Made by a program: the position numbers and the translations under genes. From contig NZ_CP043178.1 in the NCBI RefSeq assembly GCF_014217545.1, forward strand, positions 2,294,001-2,358,000: 64,000 bases of DNA. Direction: 5' to 3'. Each line of letters opens with the position of its first letter. Positions within the stretch are counted from its first letter, which is position 1. The notes beneath the pieces were generated by a model. That model worked only from the letters and a program-made list of their open reading frames with translations, was not told the DNA's origin and made no database searches. The DNA comes from Pseudarthrobacter sp. NBSH8. GTDB lineage: Bacteria > Actinomycetota > Actinomycetes > Actinomycetales > Micrococcaceae. Below, piece by piece: positions 1 to 8,239 of the stretch.

Positions 1-141
1 CACGCTAGAGGCCAGCACACTGTAGCCCATGAGATCATTCTCTACGCCGAAGAGCAGCACCCCCGACGCCGAGAGCAACACCGCGGGCACCAGCTTCCAG
101 GTGAGCACAGTGCGGGGTGGCTGCGTCGAGGTCGATGTCAC
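1..141 (-). CDS. partial small membrane protein (5' end only)
   Basis: The reading frame starts at a GTG (141-139) and runs off the left edge of the window, giving 47 residues. After a short polar N-terminus rich in Ser/Thr it has a hydrophobic helix (about residues 18-34, LVPAVLLSASGVLLFGV), so a membrane protein is likely. A G-rich stretch just upstream (GGTGGGGT) could serve as ribosome binding site. The family cannot be named from this fragment. It is divergent from the decayed DUF4383 remnant next to it. A long overlapping minus-strand frame (35-871) has no recognisable content and was not preferred. Confidence 0.4.
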   Translation of the reverse strand, partial: MTSTSTQPPRTVLTWKLVPAVLLSASGVLLFGVENDLMGYSVLASSV

Positions 142-305
142 CCCACCAGCATGCCAGCGACGGTGACTTCTGGAAAAGATGGCCACGGCGGGTCAATGCC
201 TGGGCGAAGCCCCAGGCATTGGGTTCCCCTGCCCACACGCGGTTTTCAGGAGTACGACGTGGGCGTCCTGCGACTCCTTGCTTCACGCCCGGCCCAGCAC
301 CACGT

Positions 306-545
306 GATGGGGTTGACGGTTCACAACACCGCCATCGGTATTGGTGCGGTTTTCCTGCTGGTTGGAGTCCTCGGCCCGGACAAACCCGATGGCCCGCTGG
401 TTCCAGCTCGGCGGCGGCATTGTGTACCTTGTTTTGTGGATCTACGGCCTGGTCATCGACATGGACGGCGCTGACAACTGGCTGCACCTGGTTCTGGGCC
501 GCGGTATGGTCGGCCTGGGCCTCTGGCTGGCAGGGATGCCATGGA
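306..545 (+). pseudogene. DUF4383 membrane protein remnant
   Basis: Two pieces of a DUF4383-type small membrane protein are visible in different frames. The first (from about 319) reads VHNTAIGIGAVFLLVGVLG, the usual first membrane helix. The second (about 392-540) reads GGGIVYLVLWIYGLVID and then DNWLHLVLGRGMVGLGLW, the usual last helices. The middle of the protein is missing and the two parts are out of frame, so this is a gene with an internal deletion plus a frameshift, not a sequencing slip. Family assignment rests on memory of the conserved NWLHLVLG motif. Confidence 0.55.
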
Positions 546-713
546 GAAGGCGAAGGGACGCACCTCATAGCGCCATGGTTCGTGGAAACCGACGACGGCG
601 GCCGCCCCCGGGCACGAATCCTCGGGACGGTCGCCGTCAGTTCCTCTGCGTCGGCGGCTGCTGACGCAGCCCTGACAAAGCCGAGCAGTACCGGGTGATC
701 CTGAGGTGACGCA

Positions 714-1140
714 GTGAATGACGCATCGAACAGTGGACGGCCGGAAGGTGAACCTCGTTCTCTCTGGATCGCCACGCCGGAACCACCGAATATCCGGTCC
801 AGCGCGGGGATCTGGAGGTGGACGTCGCGGTCATCGGGGCCGGCATCGCCGGGCCTACACGGACCTTGCACGCCGACATAGCGACGACACCGCCCGCACC
901 GACGGGCAGGCCAACCAGTCCGCGGTCGAATACGTCGCGCAATTAGTGGCCGAGGAAGCCATCGACTGTGACTTCCGCCGGGTCGCGGACGGGCAGGTCC
1001 ACGCAGTCTCCGCCACCTGCACGCATCTGGGCTGCACCGTGGGCTTCAACCACTATCTGCTGCCGGACCGGCACTGGGGGCGGTCCACACCACGCTCACA
1101 GCGGCCGACGGCGGTGCTGCCGCGGTGGCCGCAGCCGTGA
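714..1140 (+). pseudogene. FAD-dependent oxidoreductase with C-terminal Rieske domain, decayed
   Basis: A GTG at 714 opens a frame that soon shifts (near 780) into a segment reading LEVDVAVIGAGIAG, the FAD-binding GxGxxG motif of a DAO-type oxidoreductase. Further on, in another frame, come EYVAQLVAEEAIDCDFRR (typical of the middle of such proteins) and then VSATCTHLGCTVGFN, the first CxH cluster motif of a Rieske [2Fe-2S] domain. An intact member would be roughly 500 residues; here under 430 bp remain, with large internal deletions and several frame changes. Originally probably a flavin/Rieske redox enzyme; now non-functional. Confidence 0.6.
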
Positions 1141-1247
1141 CCCACCAAGGTTCCGGACTTGGCCAGGTAAACCGCGCAGGTCAAAAATGTCAGTGCCCGC
1201 AGATAGGTTCAGTGGAAATGACCGCCACGAAGGGACCGCTCCACCAC

Positions 1248-2327
1248 ATGTCGACACCAGCATCGTTTGAATCAGCGCCCACCGCATCCAGCATGCCGGA
1301 CTGGTACCCGGATTTGCTGGCCGCCGTCACGGGCAAAGTCAAGGCTGGCCGGTCCAAGGCGATCGCCGCTGCGAACCAGGAAATGCTGCGCAGTTACCTG
1401 GCGATCGGGCGGGACATTCTGGAACGCCAGAGTCTCGAAGGCTGGGGCGCCCGTATCGTCGACCGGCTCTCGGTGGATCTCAAACGGCAGTTTCCCGACG
1501 CAACCGGATTCTCACCTCGGAACCTGAAGTACATGCGGGCCTTCGCTGAAAACTGGTCAAGCGAGGCAATTGTGCAAGCGCCGCTTGCACAATTGCCCTG
1601 GTACCACCACCTCGCGCTGATCCAAAAGCTCAACGCCCCCGAAACCCGGCTCTGGTATGCAGCTGCCGCCGTCGAGAATGGCTGGTCTCGCAACGTACTC
1701 GCACACCATATCGAGACGAATCTCCACGAACGCACCGGCAAGGCGATCACGAACTTCAAAGCGACGTTGCCGCCGTCGGATTCGGATCTTGCCCAGCAAT
1801 CATTCAAGGACCCGTACGTCTTCGACTTTGTGTCCATGACTGGCCAGCGGAATGAGCGCGAGCTTGAGGGACAGCTCGTGGTGCATGTCGAAAAGTTCCT
1901 GCTGGAACTCGGCCAGGGGTTCGCCTTCGTCGGCAGGCAAGTCCGGCTGACTATCGGCGACGACGAGTTTTTCGCCGATCTGCTCTTCTATAACTTCAAG
2001 CTCCGGTGCTTTGTAGTGGTGGAGTTGAAAGCCACCGCCTTCAAGCCGGAGTATCTCGGCCAGATCAACATGTACATGTCTGCCGTTGACGACCTCCTGG
2101 GTCATACCGACGACGAGCCGACCATCGGACTGCTCCTGTGCAAAACCAAGAACAACGTCGTGGCCGAGTACTCCCTGCGGGGCCTTTCGAAACCGATCGG
2201 TATCGCCGAATGGGAATCCGCGATTGTAGCGTCCTTGCCGGAGGAATTCGCTGCCACGCTACCCAGCATCAGCGAAATCGAAGCCGAACTTTCGCAAGAT
2301 TTTTCACCAGGAGATCCGGTGAATTAG
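1248..2327 (+). CDS. DUF1016 (YhcG-type) PDDEXK nuclease family protein
   Basis: About 359 residues from the ATG at 1248; an in-frame ATG at 1218 is an alternative and the start is not certain. The N-terminal half is the helical DUF1016 domain, with the conserved IVQxPLAQLPWYHH segment at about residues 107-120. The C-terminal half carries the nuclease core: an acidic residue in DDEFFADLLFY followed by CFVVVELK, the D...ExK signature of the PD-(D/E)XK fold, then YLGQINMYMSAVDD. Family members often sit in defence or mobile regions; the substrate is not known from sequence. It is the only apparently intact gene among several pseudogenes. A near-perfect palindrome lies inside the IVQ...PW segment (separate entry). 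Confidence 0.85.
   Translation: MSTPASFESAPTASSMPDWYPDLLAAVTGKVKAGRSKAIAAANQEMLRSYLAIGRDILERQSLEGWGARIVDRLSVDLKRQFPDATGFSPRNLKYMRAFAENWSSEAIVQAPLAQLPWYHHLALIQKLNAPETRLWYAAAAVENGWSRNVLAHHIETNLHERTGKAITNFKATLPPSDSDLAQQSFKDPYVFDFVSMTGQRNERELEGQLVVHVEKFLLELGQGFAFVGRQVRLTIGDDEFFADLLFYNFKLRCFVVVELKATAFKPEYLGQINMYMSAVDDLLGHTDDEPTIGLLLCKTKNNVVAEYSLRGLSKPIGIAEWESAIVASLPEEFAATLPSISEIEAELSQDFSPGDPVN
1565..1597. repeat. 33-bp near-perfect palindrome inside the DUF1016 gene
   Basis: Arms 1565-1580 and 1582-1597 are exact reverse complements of 16 bases (ggcaattgtgcaagcg and its complement) around a single C at 1581. It lies within codons for the conserved IVQ...QLPW stretch. It would form a strong hairpin in mRNA or a cruciform in DNA. 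Whether it is selected or only a coincidence of codon choice is unknown. Confidence 0.9.
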
Positions 2328-2336
2328 CCGGAATCA

Positions 2337-3142
2337 TCATGAAAGGCTCCACGTCAGCCCGGGTGGGACGCAGAACTGGATGCCCTCCGGGTCGGCGAGG
2401 CACACCCACGGCACATTGCCCTGGCCGACGTCGGCGTCAGTGGCGCCCAGAGCCAGCAGCCTGGCCACGTCTGCCGCTTGATCATCACCCGGGTACGGCA
2501 TCAGGTCGAGATGAACACGGTTCCACACGGTCTCCTCGCCAGAGGTGCGCAGCAATTTCAGATACGGCCCGACGCCCTTGGCCGAACGCAGCCTCGCATG
2601 ATCGTCGTTCACCTCGTGCAGGGTCCGATCCGTAGCCTCGCCCCAGAACCGGGCCATGGCCCGCAGGTCCGCGCAGTTGACCACCACAGCGGCGATCCGC
2701 CCCGTGTCCCGGTAGATCGGTCGCGGCCACAGCACACAGCACACATTTCCCTCCAGGTCGGCCAGGACCGTCCACGGCACATCACCCTGGCCCACGTCTG
2801 CAGACGTCGCACCGAGTTCCAACAGGCGCGCGACCAGCTCCGCCTCATGGGCCGCAGAGGGTGGCGGGATCGAGGTGCGCGCGGTACTTCACTGTCTCGG
2901 GGTCCGGACGACGACGACATCTACGCAGACCGCGACGGGTCCGGCCAGACGAAGCCCACGGGCCCAACATTGGTCACTCCGGTTCCCTCGTTGGAAACAC
3001 CCCAGCCGAGGGCCTCCGCCCAAAACCGGCCGAGAGCCGAGTCACCCCGAGCCTTGAAATTCACCTGAACAAGTAGGAGCGCCATACCGCCCGGCCCTAT
3101 ACCGAAGACCCAGTCTGTGCCGTGCGCTTCGTTTTCCGCCAA
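2337..3142 (-). pseudogene. two-domain VOC (glyoxalase-like) protein, frameshifted
   Basis: Three frames together give one protein of about 260 residues with two glyoxalase/VOC halves. The N-terminal part (3142-2921) contains GRFWAEALGWGV and ends at a stop. The next piece (about 2920-2850) reads PDPETVKYRAHLDP in another frame. The C-terminal part (2822-2337) has RFWGEATDRTL, NRVHLDLM and LADPEGIQFCV in a third frame. At least two indels are needed, near 2920 and 2848. The last open part (161 codons) might still be translated, but it lacks the first domain. Related VOC proteins bind small molecules or metals; no substrate can be given. Confidence 0.7.
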
Positions 3143-3292
3143 GGGGAAGCGGCGGAGTCAGGACCTGAGCGTGATGGCGCAGAAGATTGCCCCGTCGCCG
3201 CCTACGTGGACGCGGTGACCGCTGTCCGAACGGCACGCAGGGCTACCGGTGCGAACAGGATCACGATGGCACCCCTCTATCGGCACTCACGA

Positions 3293-3706
3293 TCACGGCC
3301 TGGTGTCGGGAAGGAGCCCTCCTATGAGTCCCGCCAGGGCTACCGGCAGGGCGATAAGACCGGTGATCTGTGGAATCAGAGACGGGGGCGTCATGATCAT
3401 GGTAGCCATGCCCACCAGCACTGCCGGCGAGGCAACGCAGATCGTCACCCACAGCGGGTTACCGCGGACCCGCGACCATATTGCTGCTGCAAGCGATATG
3501 GCAGACCCGGCGAGCATTAACAGCCTGCCAATGCGCAACCGCTCTATGAACTCCGGGACCGGCGTGTAGATGAAGAATGCCGTCCGTTCCAGGGCAATCC
3601 CTGTGACGACGATGGAGACGACGACCAAGGCCGCCCAAGGCAGTGATCTTGCCCTCCACCACGGGCGGACGACGTAGCGTTCGTTGCCGTTCTGCGAACT
3701 CGTCAC
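3293..3706 (-). CDS. small membrane protein of unknown function
   Basis: 137 residues from GTG 3706-3704. A basic N-terminus (VVRPWWRAR) is followed by four hydrophobic segments at about residues 23-43, 61-78, 86-104 and 108-128, so a four-helix inner-membrane protein is likely. I do not recognise the family. The start sits exactly 6 nt after a TAGGCT box, which suggests a leaderless transcript. Its neighbours are pseudogenes on both sides, so context gives no functional hint. Confidence 0.6.
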   Translation of the reverse strand: MTSSQNGNERYVVRPWWRARSLPWAALVVVSIVVTGIALERTAFFIYTPVPEFIERLRIGRLLMLAGSAISLAAAIWSRVRGNPLWVTICVASPAVLVGMATMIMTPPSLIPQITGLIALPVALAGLIGGLLPDTRP

Positions 3707-3712
3707 AGGGCG

Positions 3713-3718
3713 AGCCTA
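3713..3718 (-). promoter_or_regulatory. putative -10 box (TAGGCT), leaderless start
   Basis: On the minus strand TAGGCT is followed by 6 nt and then the GTG start of the membrane protein at 3706. The same box and spacing occurs before the phosphomutase gene at 4339. No Shine-Dalgarno sequence fits between box and start. Confidence 0.45.
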
Positions 3719-3812
3719 GCGGGCCTCTCAGTTTCACGCAGCACCCAGTGCATTCTCCTCGCCCGCCAGGCCGCCCACCAGCCACGGGAGTCGACGTGAC
3801 TCATCTCCAAGA

Positions 3813-4233
3813 ATGCGCCGAGAGGTCAGGTCTGGGGTAGCAATCAGCACTCCGGGAATCAGCCTCGCCGCCACACCCAGTGGAACATGGTGTCTGGAGT
3901 GCCTCAGCGGTGACGGCCCAGGATGGTGGCTACATCTTCGCCGATGTGCCCAATGCGGGCCAATCCGGCCACATCGGATGCTGCGATTCATCACCCACAC
4001 AGCACGCCAGTGCCCACGCGCGCACCGTCGGTCACCCCGTCATGAGGTCCATTGAACCTGGGGAGGACTGGTTCTACGAGCACACCACGAGGAAGCTATT
4101 CCGCGGCCCGCGGCTTCCGGATCCTCAGTCCAGACCATCGGAGCAGCCGCAACCTGCACCGGCAGACAAGGTACCGGCAGACTGGCGAGAGCGCATACAC
4201 CGGCAACCGCGGATCCAGAACCAACCGCACTGA
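3813..4233 (+). pseudogene. UBP-type zinc-finger protein with a frameshift
   Basis: The first frame gives SGTWCLECLSGDGPGWWLHLRRCAQCG, read here in pieces: GTWCLECL, then WWLHLRRCAQCG. The next frame continues with SGHIGCCDSSPTQHASAHA, then GHPVMRSIEPGEDWFYEHT. Together these make the complete Cys/His zinc-binding pattern of small actinobacterial UBP-finger proteins. The frame changes at about 3955-3965, where a 10-base unit resembling cccaatgcgg appears twice in a row (cccaatgcgg / gccaatccgg). An insertion of one such unit explains the shift. The start shown (ATG 3813) is approximate. Confidence 0.7.
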
Positions 4234-4326
4234 CGGCGGGATCCGGCGAAGGATGAAGGGCGCGCCTGGTTCCGTGCAACAGCAAATTTCCAAAGTGTGG
4301 GTAAACACAGCCGTCGAGCGGATGGT

Positions 4327-4332
4327 TAGGCT
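4327..4332 (+). promoter_or_regulatory. putative -10 box (TAGGCT) for the phosphomutase gene
   Basis: TAGGCT ends 6 nt before the ATG at 4339, the spacing expected when the transcript starts at or next to the start codon. This supports 4339 over the in-frame ATG at 4333. Confidence 0.45.
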
Positions 4333-4338
4333 ATGTGG

Positions 4339-5031
4339 ATGGCGACAGTTATTCTCGTGCGGCACGGCCGCACCACAGCCAATGCCACTGGACTGCTGGC
4401 CGGTCGGGCCGCCGGTGTCAGCCTGGACCAGATCGGGCGTGAGCAGGCGGCTTTGACCGGAGAGCGGCTCGCGGCCGTGCCTGTAGTTGGGGTGGTATCG
4501 AGCCCTCTCGAACGTTGTCAGCAGACCGCCCAGCTCATCCTTGATCGCCAGGCTGGCGCTCCGTACGCGCCGTTGGAATCCGATCTTACCGAGTGCGATT
4601 ACGGCCAGTGGCAGGGCCGCACGCTCAGTGATCTCGCAACCGAAGATCTGTGGTCGGCCGTGCAATCGCAGCCGTCCGCCGTCATCTTTCCCGGCGGTGA
4701 ATCCATGGCCGCGATGCAGGCTCGGTCGGTGGCAGCGATTCGACGCCACGATGCAACCTTTGAGGCCGAGTACGGGACGGGGGCCGTGTGGGTGGCGGTG
4801 AGTCACGGTGACATCATCAAGTCAATCCTCGCCGACGCGCTAGGCATGCACCTCGACCTGTTCCAGCGTATTAACGTGGGCCCTGCCTCCGTATCGATCG
4901 TGCACTACGGCGCGCGCCGGCCGAGCGTCCACGCGACCAACACCGACGCGGGGGATCTGTCATGGCTGTCGAACGGCCTCAACCCTGGCGATGCGCCGGT
5001 GGGCGGCGGTGCAGGGCAGAAGGCCCCATGA
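4339..5031 (+). CDS. histidine phosphatase family protein, MSMEG_4193-type phosphomutase
   Basis: 230 residues. The N-terminus MATVILVRHGRTTAN holds the RHG catalytic motif of the histidine phosphatase (phosphoglycerate mutase-like) superfamily. Other conserved sites are SSPLERCQQTAQ, the acidic region LTECDYGQWQGR, and the second catalytic histidine in VAVSHGDIIKS. The physiological substrate is not known; members are cytoplasmic. It is followed after 24 nt by the DUF3090 gene and then SCO1664, a trio conserved in many actinobacteria, often beside mshC of mycothiol synthesis. The chosen start lies 6 nt after a TAGGCT box, so a leaderless message is likely; an upstream ATG at 4333 is possible. 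Confidence 0.88.
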   Translation: MATVILVRHGRTTANATGLLAGRAAGVSLDQIGREQAALTGERLAAVPVVGVVSSPLERCQQTAQLILDRQAGAPYAPLESDLTECDYGQWQGRTLSDLATEDLWSAVQSQPSAVIFPGGESMAAMQARSVAAIRRHDATFEAEYGTGAVWVAVSHGDIIKSILADALGMHLDLFQRINVGPASVSIVHYGARRPSVHATNTDAGDLSWLSNGLNPGDAPVGGGAGQKAP

Positions 5032-5043
5032 ACCTCATGTGCC

Positions 5044-5049
5044 TAGAAT
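5044..5049 (+). promoter_or_regulatory. putative -10 box (TAGAAT) for the DUF3090 gene
   Basis: TAGAAT is followed by 6 nt (actcat) and the ATG at 5056, and no ribosome binding site fits. This suggests the DUF3090-SCO1664 pair also has its own leaderless promoter, downstream of the phosphomutase stop. Confidence 0.45.
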
Positions 5050-5055
5050 ACTCAT

Positions 5056-5610
5056 ATGCCTACACGTGTTCACGAGTTTGCCTGGCCTGATCGGGTCGTC
5101 GTTGGCACCATTGGCCTTCCGGGGGCGCGTACGTTCTACCTGCAGGTGCGCGCAGGGACGCAGATCGCAAGTATTGCCCTTGAGAAGCAGCAGTCGGCTC
5201 TGCTCGCAGAGAAGGTCGACGAATTGCTCGACCAGCTTCTCGCCGTCGAGGGCAACCCCTACAGCATTCCCACGAGTACTCCGATCGAACTCGTCGACAA
5301 TGACCAGCTCGAGGCCGTTACGGAGCAGTTTCGGACCGGCGCCATGAGCCTGGGTTGGGACCCCGCGACGGCGCAGGTCGTAATAGAGGCATACCCGATC
5401 ACCGATGTCGACGCTGATGACAACGTCAAATCGCTTGATGAGGACGACGCTGACGTGCCAGAAATGCTGCTGGTGCGGATGCCGGTCGGCTCCGCGCGCG
5501 CATTCGCCAAGCGCACCCGTGAGGTCGTGGGCGCCGGGCGTCCCGCATGCCCGCTCTGCGGCTACCCCGTAGACGCCGACGGGCACGTCTGCACCCTGCC
5601 CGAGGTCTGA
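5056..5610 (+). CDS. DUF3090 family protein
   Basis: 184 residues. The N-terminal domain (FYLQVRAGTQIASIALEKQQ, then a helical segment with ALLAEKVDELLDQLL) is typical of DUF3090. The C-terminus carries a small zinc-ribbon-like motif, CPLCGYPVDADGHVC. The molecular function is unknown. The stop TGA shares its last base with the ATG of the SCO1664 gene (5610), so the two are translationally coupled. The conserved company of the MSMEG_4193-type phosphomutase and SCO1664 suggests a shared pathway, still uncharacterised. Confidence 0.88.
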   Translation: MPTRVHEFAWPDRVVVGTIGLPGARTFYLQVRAGTQIASIALEKQQSALLAEKVDELLDQLLAVEGNPYSIPTSTPIELVDNDQLEAVTEQFRTGAMSLGWDPATAQVVIEAYPITDVDADDNVKSLDEDDADVPEMLLVRMPVGSARAFAKRTREVVGAGRPACPLCGYPVDADGHVCTLPEV

Positions 5611-6377
5611 TGCCGGCGTCCGACCTGCTGACTGCCGAGCTGACGCTCACTGGGCGCATCACGACGGCGTCGAACGCCACCTTCCTGGGCAGCATCGGGG
5701 ACACGAAAGTCGTCTATAAGCCGATAGCCGGGGAGAAACCGCTGTGGGATTTTCCCGACGGCTTCCTTGCCCACCGGGAGGTTGCCGCCTACCTGGTTTC
5801 GGAGGTCCTCGGCTGGAACGTTGTGCCACGCACCTGGCTGCGCGATGGTCCGTTCGGCGAAGGGATGGTGCAGCTGTGGCAGGAGAAAGACCCCGACCAG
5901 AACGGGGTGGACCTCGTTGCGGCGGACGACGTACCGGAGATCGGCTGGAAACACGTCCTCGAGGGCCAGGATGAGAACGGACGGATGGTCGCCCTCATAC
6001 ACGAGGACTCTCCGGCGCTCAGACGCATGGCGGTGTTCGACGTCGTCGTGAACAACGCCGACCGTAAAGGCGATCACATCCTTGCCATGACGGACGGACA
6101 CCGGCACGGCGTGGACCACGGGCTTACCTTTCACCGTGACCACAAGCTGCGCACGGTGCTGTGGGGGTGGCTGGGAGACGCTCTGACCGTCAACGAAATT
6201 GAGGGCATCAATCGTGTCAGCGACGGACTGGACGGTGAGCTGGGCCGAAACCTGGCGGACCTGCTCAACGCCGAAGAAATTGCGTCGGTCGCCGCGCGCT
6301 GCGCCCGGTTGCGCTTGGCGCGTCGGTTCCCAGCTCCGAGCGGTGAGATGTCGGCGGTGCCCTGGCCGCTGTTCTAA
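5610..6377 (+). CDS. SCO1664 family protein
   Basis: 255 residues from the ATG at 5610, which overlaps the preceding stop (TGATG). Recognisable blocks are GDTKVVYKPIAGEKPLWDFP near the N-terminus, AAYLVSEVLGWNVVP, FDVVVNNADRKGDHIL and the GVDHGLTFH loop. These resemble the lysine, the D..N loop and the metal-binding D of a distant PI3/4-kinase-like or HipA-like fold, so a phosphotransferase is possible; this is inference. It ends the trio. In related genomes mshC often follows, but here the next sequence is decayed DNA. Confidence 0.87.
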   Translation: MPASDLLTAELTLTGRITTASNATFLGSIGDTKVVYKPIAGEKPLWDFPDGFLAHREVAAYLVSEVLGWNVVPRTWLRDGPFGEGMVQLWQEKDPDQNGVDLVAADDVPEIGWKHVLEGQDENGRMVALIHEDSPALRRMAVFDVVVNNADRKGDHILAMTDGHRHGVDHGLTFHRDHKLRTVLWGWLGDALTVNEIEGINRVSDGLDGELGRNLADLLNAEEIASVAARCARLRLARRFPAPSGEMSAVPWPLF

Positions 6378-6408
6378 GGGAATTACGGCTACGGGCTTCG
6401 CAGCATGC

Positions 6409-6505
6409 TAGCGCTGTGCGTCGGCGGCTACATTGCCGAGGACCGCTGAGTTCATACCGGCACCAATGAGGATGCCCACGAACGGCACCACACCTGAGAT
6501 TTGAT
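6409..6505 (-). pseudogene. C-terminal fragment of an EcsC family protein
   Basis: In this frame the sequence reads QISGVVPFVGILIGAGMN, then SAVLGNVAADAQR and a stop at 6409. The pattern (hydrophobic glycine-rich helix, then GMNSA and a polar tail) matches the end of EcsC-type proteins. No upstream coding continues beyond about 6510. Only about 32 residues remain, so this is a low-information match. Confidence 0.4.
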
Positions 6506-6739
6506 TTCGCCTGTGATCACCGTTCGAGTTTAGTGGGTGTTCGATGATCGGCCGGCAGCCTCGCGGGCCATGCCTCAAACGTCAGGAAGCAGGTGGCTTG
6601 CTGCCCAGGAAGCATCAGCAAGAGACCCATGCGCAGGATACCTGTTGAGCGCGCTCCAGCCGCTGCACAGGTCCACGGGGTCGTGAATTACGCGGCGGGC
6701 CCGCCGAGGTCAACGTTGCCAATCGACTAGAGCTGGCCA
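6506..6739. other. non-coding stretch with nothing recognised
   Basis: No reading frame here shows family motifs on either strand. It lies between the EcsC fragment and the IS21-like end repeats and is probably decayed sequence. Confidence 0.4.
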
Positions 6740-6860
6740 CGATAGTTGGCGCCGCGCCATCCCGGTTGTCACGGCGCCAACTAAGTTGTCAGTCACGCCA
6801 ACTAAGTCCTCAACTCATAGTTTCGCCAACTATCGGCCAAACCGCCAACCAGCCTCACTC
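6740..6860. repeat. cluster of IS21-like end repeats
   Basis: Several short related units occur in a row: atagttggcgcc, cggcgccaactaagttgtca, cacgccaactaagtcctca and gtttcgccaactatcggcc. Repeated caactaagttgtca-type units are typical of the ends of IS21-family elements, where the transposase binds several copies. No istA or istB gene is adjacent. A related cluster lies at 48500-48575, near the other edge of the defence region. Confidence 0.45.
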
Positions 6861-7110
6861 ACACGTGTCGTCGTGTAGATGGACAGGCTACTTGGTCCCG
6901 AGGACCATTCCCCTCCCCTGCGTTTAGGCAGGGCCATGGGCTCGTTCGAGTCTTCCCGTAGTCAAACTAGTTGGTCCTTTTTACACCAAGATTCTTCCCG
7001 AATAGTCCCTACTGGACGGCATGTGCCTCAGGCAGCGGCAGCCCGGGCAACAAAGCCACAATGCGGGATGGTGTCCCGAACCCCTGCCTTGGTTGCTTGC
7101 TTACCGAATC
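6861..7110. other. non-coding stretch with nothing recognised
   Basis: Open frames exist (for example 6879-7160 on the plus strand) but none shows motifs, a ribosome binding site or plausible composition. Confidence 0.35.
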
Positions 7111-7840
7111 TCAGAGCAAGCCAACCTTCTTTAGAGCAGGCAGTTCCTGTTCATCCATGACTGTGTGCCCGTTCTCAATGCTCTTGAGGCGAACCGTCCC
7201 GTTGGTCACTGCGTCCACCTGAAAAGTTGAGATGGTTCGGCACTGGGGACAATGCCGTACTACGACGAAGGGCCGCATCAAGTGCCGCTTGCCGTCGGGG
7301 TCGAGTATGTAAAGGCTGTCGGTTTCGATGTCATTTGACTGCACCTGATCCGTTTGGGATTTACAACCCAATGGTCACCAATCATTTCCCGGTAGGACAC
7401 CGTGGCCTCCCGGGCGAACGTGTCCCATGATGTTGCAGTCACGTGTCTCAACGGCATATCTGCCAGAAATACCGCTGCCTGAGTCAGTGTCCGAAGGTCA
7501 GTTCATTGCCAACTTGGTCGCTTCGGCAAGATCTGCGGCATCTACCCGCCGGTTGTGCGATTCAACATTTCTACGGGTGCTGAGCCGTACACGGGCCACC
7601 TCTACATCAGCCGTACGGAACATGCGGATGATGTCAGCGAGGCCGGCTTGGGTCGATGCTGCCGCAAAGTGCTTTGCAGTGGTTTCCTGAAGTACAGCCG
7701 CCCCTTCCCCTATCCCGGGCCGGATCCGCCCTCAACTTTCCGGCGGATACCTTCTACCGCTTTCACTTCTTCCGGATGGCGAACGTAGGACCTTCCCTCA
7801 TCAAAAAGCCTCGCCCAACACCGCCGAAGTACCAACCACT
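7111..7840 (-). pseudogene. unknown gene broken by at least three frameshifts
   Basis: Reading leftward, coding-like segments follow one another in changing frames: LFDEGRSYVRHPEEVKAVEG (about 7835-7770); GEGAAVLQETTAKHF, then DIIRMFRTADVEVARVRLST to a stop at 7498; DLRTLTQAAVFLADMPLRHV, then FAREATVSYREMIGDHWVV (about 7497-7360); and finally DPDGKRHLMRPFVVVRHCPQ with a CPQC half-ribbon, ending at 7111. Joined, they give about 240 residues. I do not recognise the family. The composition and lack of stops in each segment argue for a real former gene. The last piece (7371-7111, 86 codons from TTG) is the only one open on its own. Confidence 0.45.
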
Positions 7841-7944
7841 ACGACACACAACTTTGATGAGCCGCTTCCCTGCAGGCCCTGCCAGATGACACTACGATTC
7901 GAGGTTGTGAACACCTTTACCCCCTCGGAGAAGTTCGACGGTCC

Positions 7945-8070
7945 TGCCTCTCGTCCCGCTTGCCCTGATCGGCATCGGGGTCATCAGCGGCGCGGCCTTT
8001 GGACTCAAAGGCGGTCATAACATCAAGAGCGCCAACGAGGTGAGCGGAGGGCGGGGTATGGAGATTATGG
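7945..8070 (+). pseudogene. fragment of a small membrane protein
   Basis: The frame reads VLPLVPLALIGIGVISGAAF, then GLKGGHNIKSANEV, a hydrophobic helix followed by a GGH/IKxAN motif seen in small bacterial membrane-anchored proteins that continue as coiled coils. No start with a ribosome binding site and no long continuation exist here. Probably a truncated 5' end. The exact family is uncertain. Confidence 0.3.
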
Positions 8071-8239
8071 GTCGGAACTGCGCTCGATCCCCAATCGCTT
8101 GACTGCCCGTGTGACACGCTGCTGGCTCGCGCCCAGGTGTTGCCTTGCGGGTCAATCACGCTTCCGCCGGTTGACTTCACTTAAAGCACTTAATTACAGT
8201 TATTTCAGTTAGCTTCGTTTGTTTCAGTTGGAGGTCAAT

